NCBI RefSeq assembly: GCF_002944405.1
Contig: NZ_CP024307.1
Span: forward strand, 516,501 to 580,500
Direction: 5' to 3'
Source of the DNA: Sinorhizobium fredii
Lineage (GTDB): Bacteria; Pseudomonadota; Alphaproteobacteria; Rhizobiales; Rhizobiaceae
DNA: 64,000 nucleotides
Below the pieces are notes generated by a model. That model did not search any database and was not told the origin of the DNA. It worked only from the letters and a program-made list of their open reading frames with translations. Positions 42,057 through 50,790 of the stretch are shown here, piece by piece. Position 1 is the first letter of the stretch; each line of letters opens with the position of its first letter. A program made the position numbers and the translations under genes.

Positions 42057-43226
42057 CTACGGTCGCGCCAGATAGGCCTCGGCGAGCTCTGTCCAGAAGG
42101 CCGCGCCGATCGGCAGCAGGTCGTCGTTGAAATTGTAGCCCGGGTGGTGGAGCGACTTTTCCTCGCCGGTCATCCGAGACCCGAGGAAGAAATAGGTCCC
42201 CGGCCTCTCCTTGAGCATATAGGCGAAGTCCTCGCTGCCCATATAGGGGCGGGCGAGATCGAAGACCTTGTCTGCCCCGGCGAAGCGGATCGCGAGGTCG
42301 CGGACGAAATCCGTCTCCGCCTTGTGGTTGATCGTCGCATCGTAGCTTCGCTGGTAGTCGACGGTCGCTCGCATGCCGAAGCTTGCCGCCTGTGCTTCGG
42401 CGATCATCCGGATTCGGCGCTCCAGTTCGTCGCGAACGGATGGATCGAAGGAGCGGATGCCGACGACGATCTCCGCCCGTTCCGGAATGATGTTGCTCGC
42501 CGAACCCGCGTGGAAGGCGCCGACGGTGACGACGGTCGGGTCCATCGGATGGATGTTGCGCGACACGATGGTCTGCAGAGCCATGACGATGCTGGCGCCG
42601 CAGACGATCGGGTCGGCCGTCTCCTGCGGTTCGGCACCATGACCGCCGCGGCCGTGAACGGTGATGCGTGCCTCGTCGACGGCGGCCCCGATCGGACCCT
42701 CGCGCAATGCAAACTGCCCGAAGGGGAGATTCGGCGCGTTGTGAAGCGCGAAAACGGCGTCGCATGGGAACTTCTCGAACAGACCCTCGTCGATCATGAT
42801 CTTCGCACCGCCGAAATTCTCTTCGGCCGGCTGGAAGATGAGGTGGACGGTGCCGTTGAAATTTTTTCGTTCGGCAAGCGCCCGGGCGGCGCCGAGCAGC
42901 ATCGCCGTGTGGCCGTCGTGGCCGCAGGCATGCATCAGTCCCGGCGTCTTGCTGGCATAGTCGAGGCCGGTTTCCTCATGGATCGGCAAGGCGTCGATAT
43001 CGGCGCGGATGCCGATCGAACGGGGGCCGCTGCCATTCCTGAGCGTGCCGACGACGCCGGTTTTCGCCAGTCCCGTCGCCACCTCGTAGCCGAGCGCTTC
43101 GAGATGGCCGGCGATGAAGGCCGACGTGCGGCGTTCTTCCAGCCCGAGTTCCGGATGGGCGTGCAGATCGCGGCGAATGGTGACGAGTTCCGGCAAGGCA
43201 TTGCTGATCGCAGCGGCAATTTTCAT
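42057..43226 (-). CDS. M20 family amidohydrolase (N-acyl amino acid deacylase type)
   Basis: A 389-residue zinc peptidase-like enzyme. It shows RRDLHAHPELGLEE, IRADIDALPI, the MHACGHDGHTAMLLGAA metal motif, the catalytic Glu pair in FQPAEENFGGAKIMI and a closing GSEDFAYML. Relatives (HipO, AmaA, hippurate hydrolases) cleave N-acyl amino acids. ATG 43226 follows the stop of the upstream permease gene after one base (TGAGATG), so it is the last gene of the transporter operon, and it most probably acts on the transported molecule. Confidence 0.9.
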   Translation of the reverse strand: MKIAAAISNALPELVTIRRDLHAHPELGLEERRTSAFIAGHLEALGYEVATGLAKTGVVGTLRNGSGPRSIGIRADIDALPIHEETGLDYASKTPGLMHACGHDGHTAMLLGAARALAERKNFNGTVHLIFQPAEENFGGAKIMIDEGLFEKFPCDAVFALHNAPNLPFGQFALREGPIGAAVDEARITVHGRGGHGAEPQETADPIVCGASIVMALQTIVSRNIHPMDPTVVTVGAFHAGSASNIIPERAEIVVGIRSFDPSVRDELERRIRMIAEAQAASFGMRATVDYQRSYDATINHKAETDFVRDLAIRFAGADKVFDLARPYMGSEDFAYMLKERPGTYFFLGSRMTGEEKSLHHPGYNFNDDLLPIGAAFWTELAEAYLARP

Positions 43227-43227
43227 C

Positions 43228-44052
43228 TCAGGCACCACGGGTGGGAATGCGGTTTTCGAAATAGCGGAAGGCGACGACCAGAATGCCGGTCAGACACATG
43301 TAGATGAGCGCCAGCAGGAGCAGCGGCTCGTAGGTGAGATAGGTTTCCTGCCGCACCTTGGAGATCACCGCATAGACGTCGACCACGGTGATGGTGGCGA
43401 CGAGCGGCGTCGATTTGAGTTGCAGCACGGTCTCGCCGTTGAGCGTCGGCAGCGCCCGGTGGACGGCCCGCGGAAGCCAGATGCGCCGGAACTTCGTCCA
43501 GCGTCCCATGCCGTAGGCGCGAGCCGCCTCCAATTCTCCGCGCGGCACGCCGGCAAAGGCGCCGCGCATCACTTCGCCCTCGTAAGCCGCGAAGGAAAGC
43601 GTGAGCGCCGCCACCCCATACGGCCATGCCTCGCGCAAATAGGGCCAGAGGAAGGAATGACGGATCGCCGGGAACTGCGGAAAGAGAGAGCCGAGGCCGT
43701 AGTAGAGCAGCCAGAGCTGCAAGAGCAGCGGCGTTCCGCGAATGACGGTACAGAACAGGCGGGCGGGGGCCTTGAGGAACCAGGGGCCCGTCACCTGGAC
43801 GAGGCCGAGGGGAACGGCGAGCAGGAAGCCGAGGAGTGCGGTGCTGAACAGCATGACCAGGCTGACGAGGATGCCGGAGCCGAGTCTTGGCAAGTAGCGC
43901 GGCAGCCAATCCCAACGCATGAAGACGGCGACTGCGACGACGAGGCCGGCGAAGAGGAGCATCAGGACGATGCGATGCGGTTTGAGAAAGTTCTCCGGCT
44001 TGGGAAGATCCTCGGGGGCGAGCGCGAGCGCGTGGGTGGTTTCGTCGGTCAT
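43228..44052 (-). CDS. Polar amino acid ABC transporter permease (HisM/ArtM type)
   Basis: A 274-residue permease with an N-terminal extension of about 40 residues and a helix (RIVLMLLFAGLVVAVAVFMRW). The core has VIRGTPLLLQLWLLYYGL and the cytoplasmic EAA loop FAGVPRGELEAARAYGMGRWTKFRRIWLPRA, characteristic of the His/Glu/Gln/Arg/opine family. ATG 44052 overlaps the stop of the first permease (ATGA), so the pair are coupled. It forms a heterodimer with that permease. Confidence 0.93.
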   Translation of the reverse strand: MTDETTHALALAPEDLPKPENFLKPHRIVLMLLFAGLVVAVAVFMRWDWLPRYLPRLGSGILVSLVMLFSTALLGFLLAVPLGLVQVTGPWFLKAPARLFCTVIRGTPLLLQLWLLYYGLGSLFPQFPAIRHSFLWPYLREAWPYGVAALTLSFAAYEGEVMRGAFAGVPRGELEAARAYGMGRWTKFRRIWLPRAVHRALPTLNGETVLQLKSTPLVATITVVDVYAVISKVRQETYLTYEPLLLLALIYMCLTGILVVAFRYFENRIPTRGA

Positions 44053-44774
44053 CGCTGCTCCGCGAAGCCGCGCCGGGCATGGCGCTCGATGATGCCGATG
44101 AAAAGATTGGAGATAAGCGTCAGGGCGAGATAGAGCGCGCCGGCGGCGCAGAAGAACAGGAAATAGGCCTTGGTCGTGCCGGCCGCCTGGCGGGTGACAA
44201 GTGTCAGTTCGCTGAAGCCGACGACGGCAAGCAGCGCCGTGTCCTTGGTGGCGATCAGCCAGAGATTGGCAAGGCCGGGTATGGCATAGGGCAGCATCGC
44301 GGGGAGCGTAATGCGCCTGAGAACCTTCATCGGCGACATGCCGTAGGCGCGCGCCGCCTCGATCTGCCCGGCGGGCACCGCCTTGATAGCGCCGCGCAGC
44401 ACCTCTGTCGAATAGGCGCCCTGGACGACGCCGATGACGAAGATGCCGGCTGCCAAGCCGCTGATATCGACGGTGCCGATTCCCATGGCGCCGAGGACCT
44501 GGTTCAGGAGGTCGGTGCCGGCATAGTAGAGAAGCAGGATGAGGACGAGCTCGGGCACCGCCCGCACGATGGTCGTATAGCACTCGAGCAGGTCGCGCAG
44601 CACCGGCCCGCCATAGAGCTTGCCGAAGGCGCCGCCGACGCCGAGCAGCAGGCCGAGCGCATAGCCGCCGACGGCGATCTCGATCGAATGCAGGAAGCCC
44701 TGCAGCAGAACGCCGCCCCAGCCGGGCGCCGCGAGCGCCAGCAGGCTCCAGTTGATGAAGGGTTCCGCGGCCAT
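44049..44774 (-). CDS. Polar amino acid ABC transporter permease (HisQ/ArtQ type)
   Basis: A 241-residue permease. Family marks are YTTIVRAVPELVLILLLYYAGTDLLN (the VRAVPEL motif) and the EAA loop AVPAGQIEAARAYGMSPMKVLRRITLPAMLPYAIPG. ATG 44774 lies nine bases after GAGGAG; a GTG at 44780 is possible. It sits between the binding-protein gene (61 bases after its stop) and the second permease gene. Confidence 0.93.
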   Translation of the reverse strand: MAAEPFINWSLLALAAPGWGGVLLQGFLHSIEIAVGGYALGLLLGVGGAFGKLYGGPVLRDLLECYTTIVRAVPELVLILLLYYAGTDLLNQVLGAMGIGTVDISGLAAGIFVIGVVQGAYSTEVLRGAIKAVPAGQIEAARAYGMSPMKVLRRITLPAMLPYAIPGLANLWLIATKDTALLAVVGFSELTLVTRQAAGTTKAYFLFFCAAGALYLALTLISNLFIGIIERHARRGFAEQR

Positions 44775-44835
44775 CGCCACCCAGCTCCTCGAAGATCAAG
44801 GGCCGGCAGCGCTGAAGCTGCCGGCCGGCTACGGC

Positions 44836-45618
44836 CTAGCCGCCGTAGATGTCGAAGTCGAAATACTTCTTCGAGAAGGCGTCGTACGTGCCGTTGGCCC
44901 GGATCGCCTTGATCGCCGCGTTGATCTTGTCCTTGAGTTCGGTCTCGCCCTTGCGCAGCCCGACGCCGACGCCCGGTCCGAGCACGTCGATGTCCTGGGC
45001 GACTTCGCCCTTGTAATCGCAGCATTCCTTGCCCTGATCGCTCTTCAGGAAGGCGTCGAGAGCGATCGCATCGGCCTGCACCGCATCGAGGCGCCCGGCG
45101 GCGAGGTCCTGGTTGGCCTCGTCCTGCGTCTGGTACTCCTTGACCTCCACGCCGGCCGGGGCAAAATGCTTGGTCGCATAAGCCTGGTGCACCGTCGCCA
45201 CCTGCACGCCGAGCGTCTTGCCGGCGAGCCCTTCCGGCGTCGGCTTGAAGTCCTCGCCCTTGGCGCCGATGATGCCTGTCGGCGTGTTGTAGTATTTGTC
45301 GGAGAAGTCGATCGTTTTCAGGCGTTCCGCGGTGATCGACATCGACCCGACGATCAGGTCGATCTTCTTCGACGTCAGCGCCGGGATGATGCCGTCCCAG
45401 GCGACGGGGGTGATCACGCAATCAAGCTTCGCCTCGGCGCACATCGCCTTCATGAACTCGATCTCCCAGCCTTCCCAGTTGCCGTTCGCGTCCGGCGAGG
45501 TGAAGGGCGGGTAGGGTTCGGCTGCAATGCCGACCTTGACCTGTTCGGCCGAAGCGGCAACGGCGCCGGCGATCGACAGGGCGGCGGCGACCGCCAGGAG
45601 CTTCAATGTCTTCTTCAT
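44836..45618 (-). CDS. Polar amino acid ABC transporter substrate-binding protein
   Basis: A 260-residue family 3 binding protein with a signal peptide (MKKTLKLLAVAAALSIAGAVAASA). The fold shows KVGIAAEPYPPFTSPDANGNWEGWEIEFMKAMCAEAKLDC, VAWDGIIPALTSKKIDLIVGSMSITAERLKTIDFSDKYY and the usual ligand contact in QVATVHQAYATKHF. Relatives bind lysine, arginine, ornithine, histidine or opines. The neighbouring AruH/AruI-like genes point to arginine or a related guanidino acid. A disulfide CDYK-GE segment (ECC) near residue 200 is unusual. Confidence 0.92.
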   Translation of the reverse strand: MKKTLKLLAVAAALSIAGAVAASAEQVKVGIAAEPYPPFTSPDANGNWEGWEIEFMKAMCAEAKLDCVITPVAWDGIIPALTSKKIDLIVGSMSITAERLKTIDFSDKYYNTPTGIIGAKGEDFKPTPEGLAGKTLGVQVATVHQAYATKHFAPAGVEVKEYQTQDEANQDLAAGRLDAVQADAIALDAFLKSDQGKECCDYKGEVAQDIDVLGPGVGVGLRKGETELKDKINAAIKAIRANGTYDAFSKKYFDFDIYGG

Positions 45619-45654
45619 GCTGTTCCCTTTTTTGGTTGTTGAGCATTGCTGAAT

Positions 45655-46449
45655 TCAATGAATCGAACTGATGAACTTCTTCAGCCTTTCGGATTTCGGC
45701 GCGCCGAAGATCGCCTCGGGCGGCCCCTGTTCCTCGATGATGCCGTTGTGCAGGAAGACGATATGGTTGGCGACGTCGCGGGCGAACTTCATCTCGTGTG
45801 TGACGAGGATCATCGTCCGCTTCTCGCGCGCAAGATCGCCGATCACGGAGAGGACTTCGCCGACGAGCTCCGGGTCGAGCGCCGAAGTCGGTTCGTCGAA
45901 CAGCATGACCAGCGGCTGGATCGCCAAGGCGCGGGCGATCGCGGCGCGCTGCTGCTGGCCGCCGGAGAGAAAGGCCGGGTAGGCGTCGCGCTTCTCGTAT
46001 AGTCCGACGCGGTTGAGCAACCTCTCCGCCGTCTCCACTGCCTCGGCTTTGGATTTGCCGAGCACGTGGACCGGAGCTTCGATGACGTTTTCGAGGATCG
46101 TCATGTGCTGCCAGAGATTGAAGCTCTGGAAGACCATGCCGAGCTGGGTGCGGATGCGCTGCACCTGCTTGCGGTCGGCGGGAACCAATCCGCCTTTGCC
46201 GTCCGGTTTCAGGCGGATTTCTTCGCCATGGACGGAGACCCGTCCGGCCGAGGGCAATTCCAGCATATTGATGCAGCGCAGAAAGGTTGATTTCCCGGAG
46301 CCGCTGCCGCCGATAATGGCGATCACGTCGCCTTGCCGGGCGTCGAGCGACACACCCTTCAGCACTTCCAATGGCCCGAAACGCTTGTGGAGGTCGGTGA
46401 CCTCGATTGCCTGGGCCGCATCCGTCATCGACAGACGTCTCCGGTCCAT
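45655..46449 (-). CDS. Polar amino acid ABC transporter ATP-binding protein
   Basis: A 264-residue ATPase that powers the transporter. The motifs are Walker A GGSGSGKST, the Q-loop VFQSFNLWQHMT, signature LSGGQQQR, Walker B VMLFDEPTSALDP and the switch His in VTHEMKFARDVA. It is the first gene of the five-gene operon (ATPase, binding protein, two permeases, amidohydrolase). ATG 46449 has GAGAAG upstream, while an internal ATG at 46428 has GGAGA upstream; either may be used. It is divergent from the TetR-type gene. Confidence 0.95.
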   Translation of the reverse strand: MDRRRLSMTDAAQAIEVTDLHKRFGPLEVLKGVSLDARQGDVIAIIGGSGSGKSTFLRCINMLELPSAGRVSVHGEEIRLKPDGKGGLVPADRKQVQRIRTQLGMVFQSFNLWQHMTILENVIEAPVHVLGKSKAEAVETAERLLNRVGLYEKRDAYPAFLSGGQQQRAAIARALAIQPLVMLFDEPTSALDPELVGEVLSVIGDLAREKRTMILVTHEMKFARDVANHIVFLHNGIIEEQGPPEAIFGAPKSERLKKFISSIH

Positions 46450-46558
46450 CGCAGAGCTTCTCGTGAAGGCATGAAAACAGTTCCCCTGGTCGACTTTTCG
46501 TGCAGCATCTTGGGCTTGTCACGCTGTTTCATGAGAGGCATCGTTGCACTTGTGCCGC

Positions 46559-46578
46559 TATTATTCAAGTGTATAATA
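46559..46578. promoter_or_regulatory. Candidate operator in the transporter/TetR divergent region
   Basis: The arms TATTAT and ATAATA are an exact inverted repeat spaced by eight bases, within an AT-rich patch in an otherwise GC-rich 245-bp divergent region. A second short palindrome, GCACTTGTGC, lies just to the left (about 46546-46555). Either could bind the TetR-type protein encoded 117 bases further on. Confidence 0.45.
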
Positions 46579-46694
46579 ACGTCGCCGCTGAATTTTTGGC
46601 GCCTCATCTAAGAACGACACCCCCGCAGGAGCCGCGCAATGAGCCTAACCGTCTGGCAGACACCGACGATCGGGCAGAGCGGATGGGAGCGGCC

Positions 46695-47309
46695 ATGAGC
46701 CGCCGCAGCTTTCACCGCGCTCCGGAAGGCGAGCGCCGCCAGGAACTGATCGAGGCGACGCTCGACTGCATAGCGGAATTCGGGCTCGAGGGCGCGACGG
46801 TCCGGCAGATCGCGGTCCGCGCCGGCGTGACCGCAGGTCTCGTCCGCCATTACTTCGACTCGAAGGATCAGATGGTGGCGGAGGCCTATCGCGCCGTCAT
46901 TGCCTCGCTCACCGAAAAGGCGAAAAATGTCGAGGGCGACCCGACGACGCGGCTCAAGGACTTCATTGCCATCAACCTCACCGAACCGGTCGCCGACAGC
47001 CGCAGCGTCTCGCTCTGGGCCGCCTTCATCAGCCAGGTGCGCGTTGATCCGGTGCTCGCCGAAATCCATCGCGAGGGCTATCTCGCCTTTCGCAACGCGC
47101 TCCAGGCTCTGTTGAGCGATTTCCTCGCGGCGAAAGGCAGGCCGGCGGGCCCGGAGGAATGCCGCCGCTACGCGATTGCGGTCAACGGCCTCGTCGACGG
47201 GCTGTGGGTGGAAGGCTGTCTTGCCGGTGATCTTTTCCGCGACGGCGAGCTGGTCGGCATCGCCATGGCCTCGGTCGAGGCGCTGCTCGGCCTGCCGGTA
47301 GAACAATAA
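46695..47309 (+). CDS. TetR/BetI-like transcriptional regulator
   Basis: A 204-residue repressor. The helix-turn-helix region reads RRQELIEATLDCIAEFGLEGATVRQIAVRAGVTAGLVRHYFDSKDQMV, closely following the BetI pattern (LIEAT...I...GVS.G.I.HYF..K). The ligand-binding helical part follows, with ISQVRVDPVLAEIHREGYLAFRNAL. ATG 46695 has GGGAG six bases upstream; upstream ATGs have no family-like residues. It is the first gene of the aruH/aruI-like operon and is divergent from the transporter operon, and thus a likely local regulator of both. Confidence 0.9.
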   Translation: MSRRSFHRAPEGERRQELIEATLDCIAEFGLEGATVRQIAVRAGVTAGLVRHYFDSKDQMVAEAYRAVIASLTEKAKNVEGDPTTRLKDFIAINLTEPVADSRSVSLWAAFISQVRVDPVLAEIHREGYLAFRNALQALLSDFLAAKGRPAGPEECRRYAIAVNGLVDGLWVEGCLAGDLFRDGELVGIAMASVEALLGLPVEQ

Positions 47310-47327
47310 CAGACGGGAGAAATCACC

Positions 47328-48518
47328 ATGCGTTACGCGTCGATCACCTCGCGCCTGGCGGATCTTGGCTCCGGCAAATGGTCGCTGCACATCCGGGCGC
47401 GGCAGCTGAAGGCGAGCGGCGCTGATCTCATCGAGCTCACCATTGGCGAGCCCGACCTGCCGCCCGACCGTGCCCTGCTCGACGAGTGCCAGCGCGCCAT
47501 GAATGCCGGGCGCTACCGCTATTCGAACGGCCGCGGCGAGCCCGCCATCGTCGCCGCGCTTGCAGAAAAATACCGTCGCCGCCGTGCCGATGTGACGGCG
47601 GTGAACATTCTCTGTTTTCCCGGCACGCAGACGGCGCTTTTCGCCGTCATGCTGGGCTTGGCCGAAGCCGGCGACGGCGTGCTCGTCGGCGATCCGCTCT
47701 ACGCCACCTACGAAGGCGTCATCCGCGCGACCGGCGCTCATCCGGTCCTGGTGCCGCTGAAACCGGAACACGGCTTTCACATGCGGGCGGAAGATCTGGA
47801 ACGGGCCGTCACGCCCGACTGCCGCGTCCTGCTTCTGAACACGCCGCACAACCCGACCGGTGCCGTTCTGACCGAAGCGGAAATCGCAGTGATCGGCGAG
47901 GTGGCGCGCCGCCACGATCTCTGGATCGTCTGCGACGAGGTCTATGAGGAACTGGTTTTCGATGCCGTCTTCGCATCGCCCTTCGACAATCCGGATCTGG
48001 CCGACCGCACCGTGGTCGTCTCGTCCATTTCGAAGTCGCATGCCGCTCCCGGCTTCCGCAGCGGCTGGGCCGTCGGGCCGGGGGAATTCACGGAACGCCT
48101 GCTGCCGGTTTCGGAAACGATGCTTTTCGGCCAGCAGCCCTTCATTGCCGACATGACCGCCTATGCGTTGACCCACGAGATCGACACGGCGCGCCAGATG
48201 CGCGAGGCTTACAGGCGGCGCGCCGGCCGGATAGCGCTGGCTCTCGCCCGGACGCCGGGCGTCTCGGTTCTGCCGCCGGAGGCCGGAATGTTCGCGCTGA
48301 TCGACGTCGCCGGAACGGGTCTCTCGGGCGAAGCCTTCGCCTGGGCGCTGCTCGAGGAGGAAAGCGTGGCAGTGATGCCGGGCTCCTCCTTCGGTGAGCA
48401 GGCGCAGGATTTCGTCCGGGTGAGCCTGACCGTACCGGATGCGGGGCTCGACGAGGCGTGCCGGCGCATCGCCGCTCTTGCCGAACGCTGCACGGATCGA
48501 AGGGAGCGCCGCGCATGA
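47328..48518 (+). CDS. Class I/II aminotransferase, AruH-like (arginine:pyruvate transaminase type)
   Basis: A 396-residue PLP enzyme. It begins MRYASITSRLADLGSGKWSLHIRARQL, and its NTPHNPTGA, CDEVYEELVFD and PLP-lysine motif SSISKSHAAPGFRSGW (about residue 234) resemble P. aeruginosa AruH over the whole length by memory. AruH transaminates L-arginine with pyruvate to 2-ketoarginine. The next gene resembles AruI, which decarboxylates that product, and overlaps by four bases (ATGA). Substrate specificity remains an inference; a related basic or branched amino acid is possible. Confidence 0.8.
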   Translation: MRYASITSRLADLGSGKWSLHIRARQLKASGADLIELTIGEPDLPPDRALLDECQRAMNAGRYRYSNGRGEPAIVAALAEKYRRRRADVTAVNILCFPGTQTALFAVMLGLAEAGDGVLVGDPLYATYEGVIRATGAHPVLVPLKPEHGFHMRAEDLERAVTPDCRVLLLNTPHNPTGAVLTEAEIAVIGEVARRHDLWIVCDEVYEELVFDAVFASPFDNPDLADRTVVVSSISKSHAAPGFRSGWAVGPGEFTERLLPVSETMLFGQQPFIADMTAYALTHEIDTARQMREAYRRRAGRIALALARTPGVSVLPPEAGMFALIDVAGTGLSGEAFAWALLEEESVAVMPGSSFGEQAQDFVRVSLTVPDAGLDEACRRIAALAERCTDRRERRA

Positions 48519-50128
48519 GTGCCGAAATGAAAACCGTCGGCGAGGTGCTCGTCGATCTGCTCGAGGCGAATGGCGTCGAGGTCGTGTTCGGCATTCCCGG
48601 CGTTCACACGGTCGAACTCTATCGCGGCCTTTCGGCGTCGAAGATCCGCCATGTGACGCCGCGCCACGAGCAGGGTGCCGGCTTCATGGCCGACGGCTAT
48701 GCACGCGTCAGCGGCAAGCCGGGCGTGGCGCTGGTCATCACCGGGCCGGGGCTTACCAACACGATCACGGCGATGGCGCAGGCGCGGCAGGATTCGATCC
48801 CGATGCTCGTCATTTCCGGCGTCAACCGGCGCGACTCGCTGGGGCATGGCCGCGGCCTGCTGCACGAATTGCCGGACCAGCAAGGCATGATGAAGACCCT
48901 GGCGCTCTATTCGCACACGCTCATCAATCCGGCCGACCTGCCGCTTGTCGTCGACCGTGCCTTTGCGGTGCTGCTTTCCGGCCGACCCGGGCCGGTGCAT
49001 ATCGAGATCCCGACCGATGTGATGGCCGAGCGGATCGAAAGCCGGGAGACAAAGCCGGCGGCGGCGACCCGCCCGCGCTCCGACAGCGAAACCCTGCAGA
49101 GGGCGGCGATCCTCTGTGCCGAAGCCGCGCGCCCCGTCATCCTCTGCGGCGGCGGCGCACTGACGGCGGAGGCGGAAGTGCGTGCGCTTGCCGAGCAGAT
49201 CGGCGCGCCGGTGGTCACGACTGTGAACGCCCGCGGCATGCTGGCCGGTCATCCGCTGCGCGTGCCGGCAAGCCCGAGCCTCAAGTCCGTGCGCGCCTTG
49301 CTGCGCGAAGCCGACCTCGTGCTGGCGCTCGGCACCGAAATGGGCCAGACCGACTACGACCTCTATGCGGATGGCGGCTTTCCGGCGCTTCAGAACCTGA
49401 TCCGCACCGATATCGACGCCGCGCAGCTGGCGCGGGGGCCGCAGGCGGCGCTGTCGATCCTTTCCGGCGCAAGGGCGGCAACGGCGGGTATTCTGGGCTT
49501 TCTACCCGGCCACACCGCCGCCAGGGATGGCGCGTCGCGGGCCGATGCGGCGCGCAAGGCGGCCCTGAAAGAACTGACGCCGAAGATGCGGGCCGAGGTC
49601 GGTATCATCGAGCTGATCTACAAGGCCCTTCCGGACGGCACGATCGTCGGCGATTCGACCCAAGCAGTCTATGCCGGCAACCTCTATTGCGACGCGCCGC
49701 GGCAGCGCGCCTGGTTCAATTCGGCGACCGGCTATGGCTCGCTCGGCTATGCCCCGCCGGCGGCAATCGGCGCGGCGGTTGCCGACCGCGCGAAGCCGGT
49801 CGTCTGCCTTGTCGGCGATGGAGGCTTCCAGTTCTCCTTGGCCGAGATCGGCTCGGCGGCCGATGCCGGAGCGAGAGTGATCTTCCTTGTCTGGAACAAT
49901 GACGGCTATCGGGAGATCGAGTCCCACATGGTCGAGGCCGGAGTCACCCCACAAGGCGTGAAGCCGTCGGCGCCGGATTTCCTGCTGACCGCCAAGGCCT
50001 ATGGCGTCCCGGCCGAGCGGCTGACGGATATCCAGCACTTGCCGCGCGCGCTGGCGGAGGCCGCTTCGCGGCCGGGTCCGTCGCTGATAGAGATCCATCA
50101 GGAGAAAACCGCCGGCGCTGGCGGCTGA
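48515..50128 (+). CDS. Thiamine-diphosphate-dependent 2-ketoacid decarboxylase, AruI-like
   Basis: A 537-residue protein of the acetolactate-synthase-like superfamily. The N-terminal Pyr domain carries the catalytic Glu in RHEQGAGFMADGYARVSGKPG (about residue 50) and GPGLTNT. The middle part is FAD-like, and the TPP/Mg motif GDGGFQFSLAEIGSAADAGARVIFLVWNNDGY lies near residue 432. Among this group 5-guanidino-2-oxopentanoate decarboxylase (AruI) is next to AruH in P. aeruginosa, as here. It would yield 4-guanidinobutanal. Acetolactate synthase is less likely because no small subunit is present. Confidence 0.8.
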   Translation: MSAEMKTVGEVLVDLLEANGVEVVFGIPGVHTVELYRGLSASKIRHVTPRHEQGAGFMADGYARVSGKPGVALVITGPGLTNTITAMAQARQDSIPMLVISGVNRRDSLGHGRGLLHELPDQQGMMKTLALYSHTLINPADLPLVVDRAFAVLLSGRPGPVHIEIPTDVMAERIESRETKPAAATRPRSDSETLQRAAILCAEAARPVILCGGGALTAEAEVRALAEQIGAPVVTTVNARGMLAGHPLRVPASPSLKSVRALLREADLVLALGTEMGQTDYDLYADGGFPALQNLIRTDIDAAQLARGPQAALSILSGARAATAGILGFLPGHTAARDGASRADAARKAALKELTPKMRAEVGIIELIYKALPDGTIVGDSTQAVYAGNLYCDAPRQRAWFNSATGYGSLGYAPPAAIGAAVADRAKPVVCLVGDGGFQFSLAEIGSAADAGARVIFLVWNNDGYREIESHMVEAGVTPQGVKPSAPDFLLTAKAYGVPAERLTDIQHLPRALAEAASRPGPSLIEIHQEKTAGAGG

Positions 50129-50284
50129 CCGGTGTCAGGCGAGCGCAGATTTGACTTTTGCGGCACGGGATGGTGTTAAGGGCGCCTGCTCGAATCCGGC
50201 CATGTTCTTCGACTAGCTTTGTGGGATCGGGCTGAATTTATCTCGCGGGCGCCAAGGTGCCGAGAGAAAGGGATCGCGTCCTCG

Positions 50285-50692
50285 ATGGACCGCTTGGGTG
50301 GTGGCAGCAGAAACATGCAGGCCGGCCGGCTTCTTGCCGTGCTGTGGCTGTTCTGCGCTTCCTTTGCCATGCAGGTCATCGCCGTCGGGCAGGGCGTTTC
50401 CGGTCGTCTGGGCGCGCAGAGCGGCAGCGTGTCCGCGCCAGACAGCGGATCGCCCGATCGCCCCGCCGCCCGCCAGGTCTCCCGCGCCGTCGCCTTGCCG
50501 GAATTGCGCATCGTCGGCGAGCGGTCCGACGGCAAGCTAGCGCTCGGGGGCGATCCGGCCGCGGTCCTTGCGGCCGAAGCGGCGATCCTGCCGATCTATG
50601 AAGACATTCGGCTCCTCGTTTTCCCGCGCAAGGAAGGGGCGCCTGGCGCCTGGCATGAGAGCGAGCGCATCCGCGGACCGCCCTCGGCCTAG
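50285..50692 (+). CDS. Hypothetical protein with N-terminal membrane/signal segment
   Basis: A possible 135-residue protein, preceded by a basic stretch, with one hydrophobic segment (LLAVLWLFCASFAMQVIAVG, about residues 16-35) that could be a signal peptide. It is followed by a Ser/Pro/Ala region and IVGERSDGKLALGGDPAAVLAAEAAILPIYEDIRLLVFP. No family is recognised. The ribosome binding site is weak. It lies between the aruI-like gene and secDF and may not be real. Confidence 0.4.
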   Translation: MDRLGGGSRNMQAGRLLAVLWLFCASFAMQVIAVGQGVSGRLGAQSGSVSAPDSGSPDRPAARQVSRAVALPELRIVGERSDGKLALGGDPAAVLAAEAAILPIYEDIRLLVFPRKEGAPGAWHESERIRGPPSA

Positions 50693-50790
50693 AATTGCGA
50701 TTGAGAATTCGGCGGAGGTCCACTCCGGCTCGATGAAACCCAGCCCGATGAGTGCCGCAGGGCGCGTCCGGGCGTTTTTGGAATTTCCAC

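Noticed and set aside
48515..50128. Acetolactate synthase large subunit
   Set aside because: No small regulatory subunit or ilvC follows and the partner gene is an AruH-like aminotransferase, so a 2-ketoacid decarboxylase role is more likely.
50219..50284. Upstream start for the hypothetical gene at 50285
   Set aside because: The added residues have no protein-like pattern and no ribosome site; even the shorter version is doubtful.
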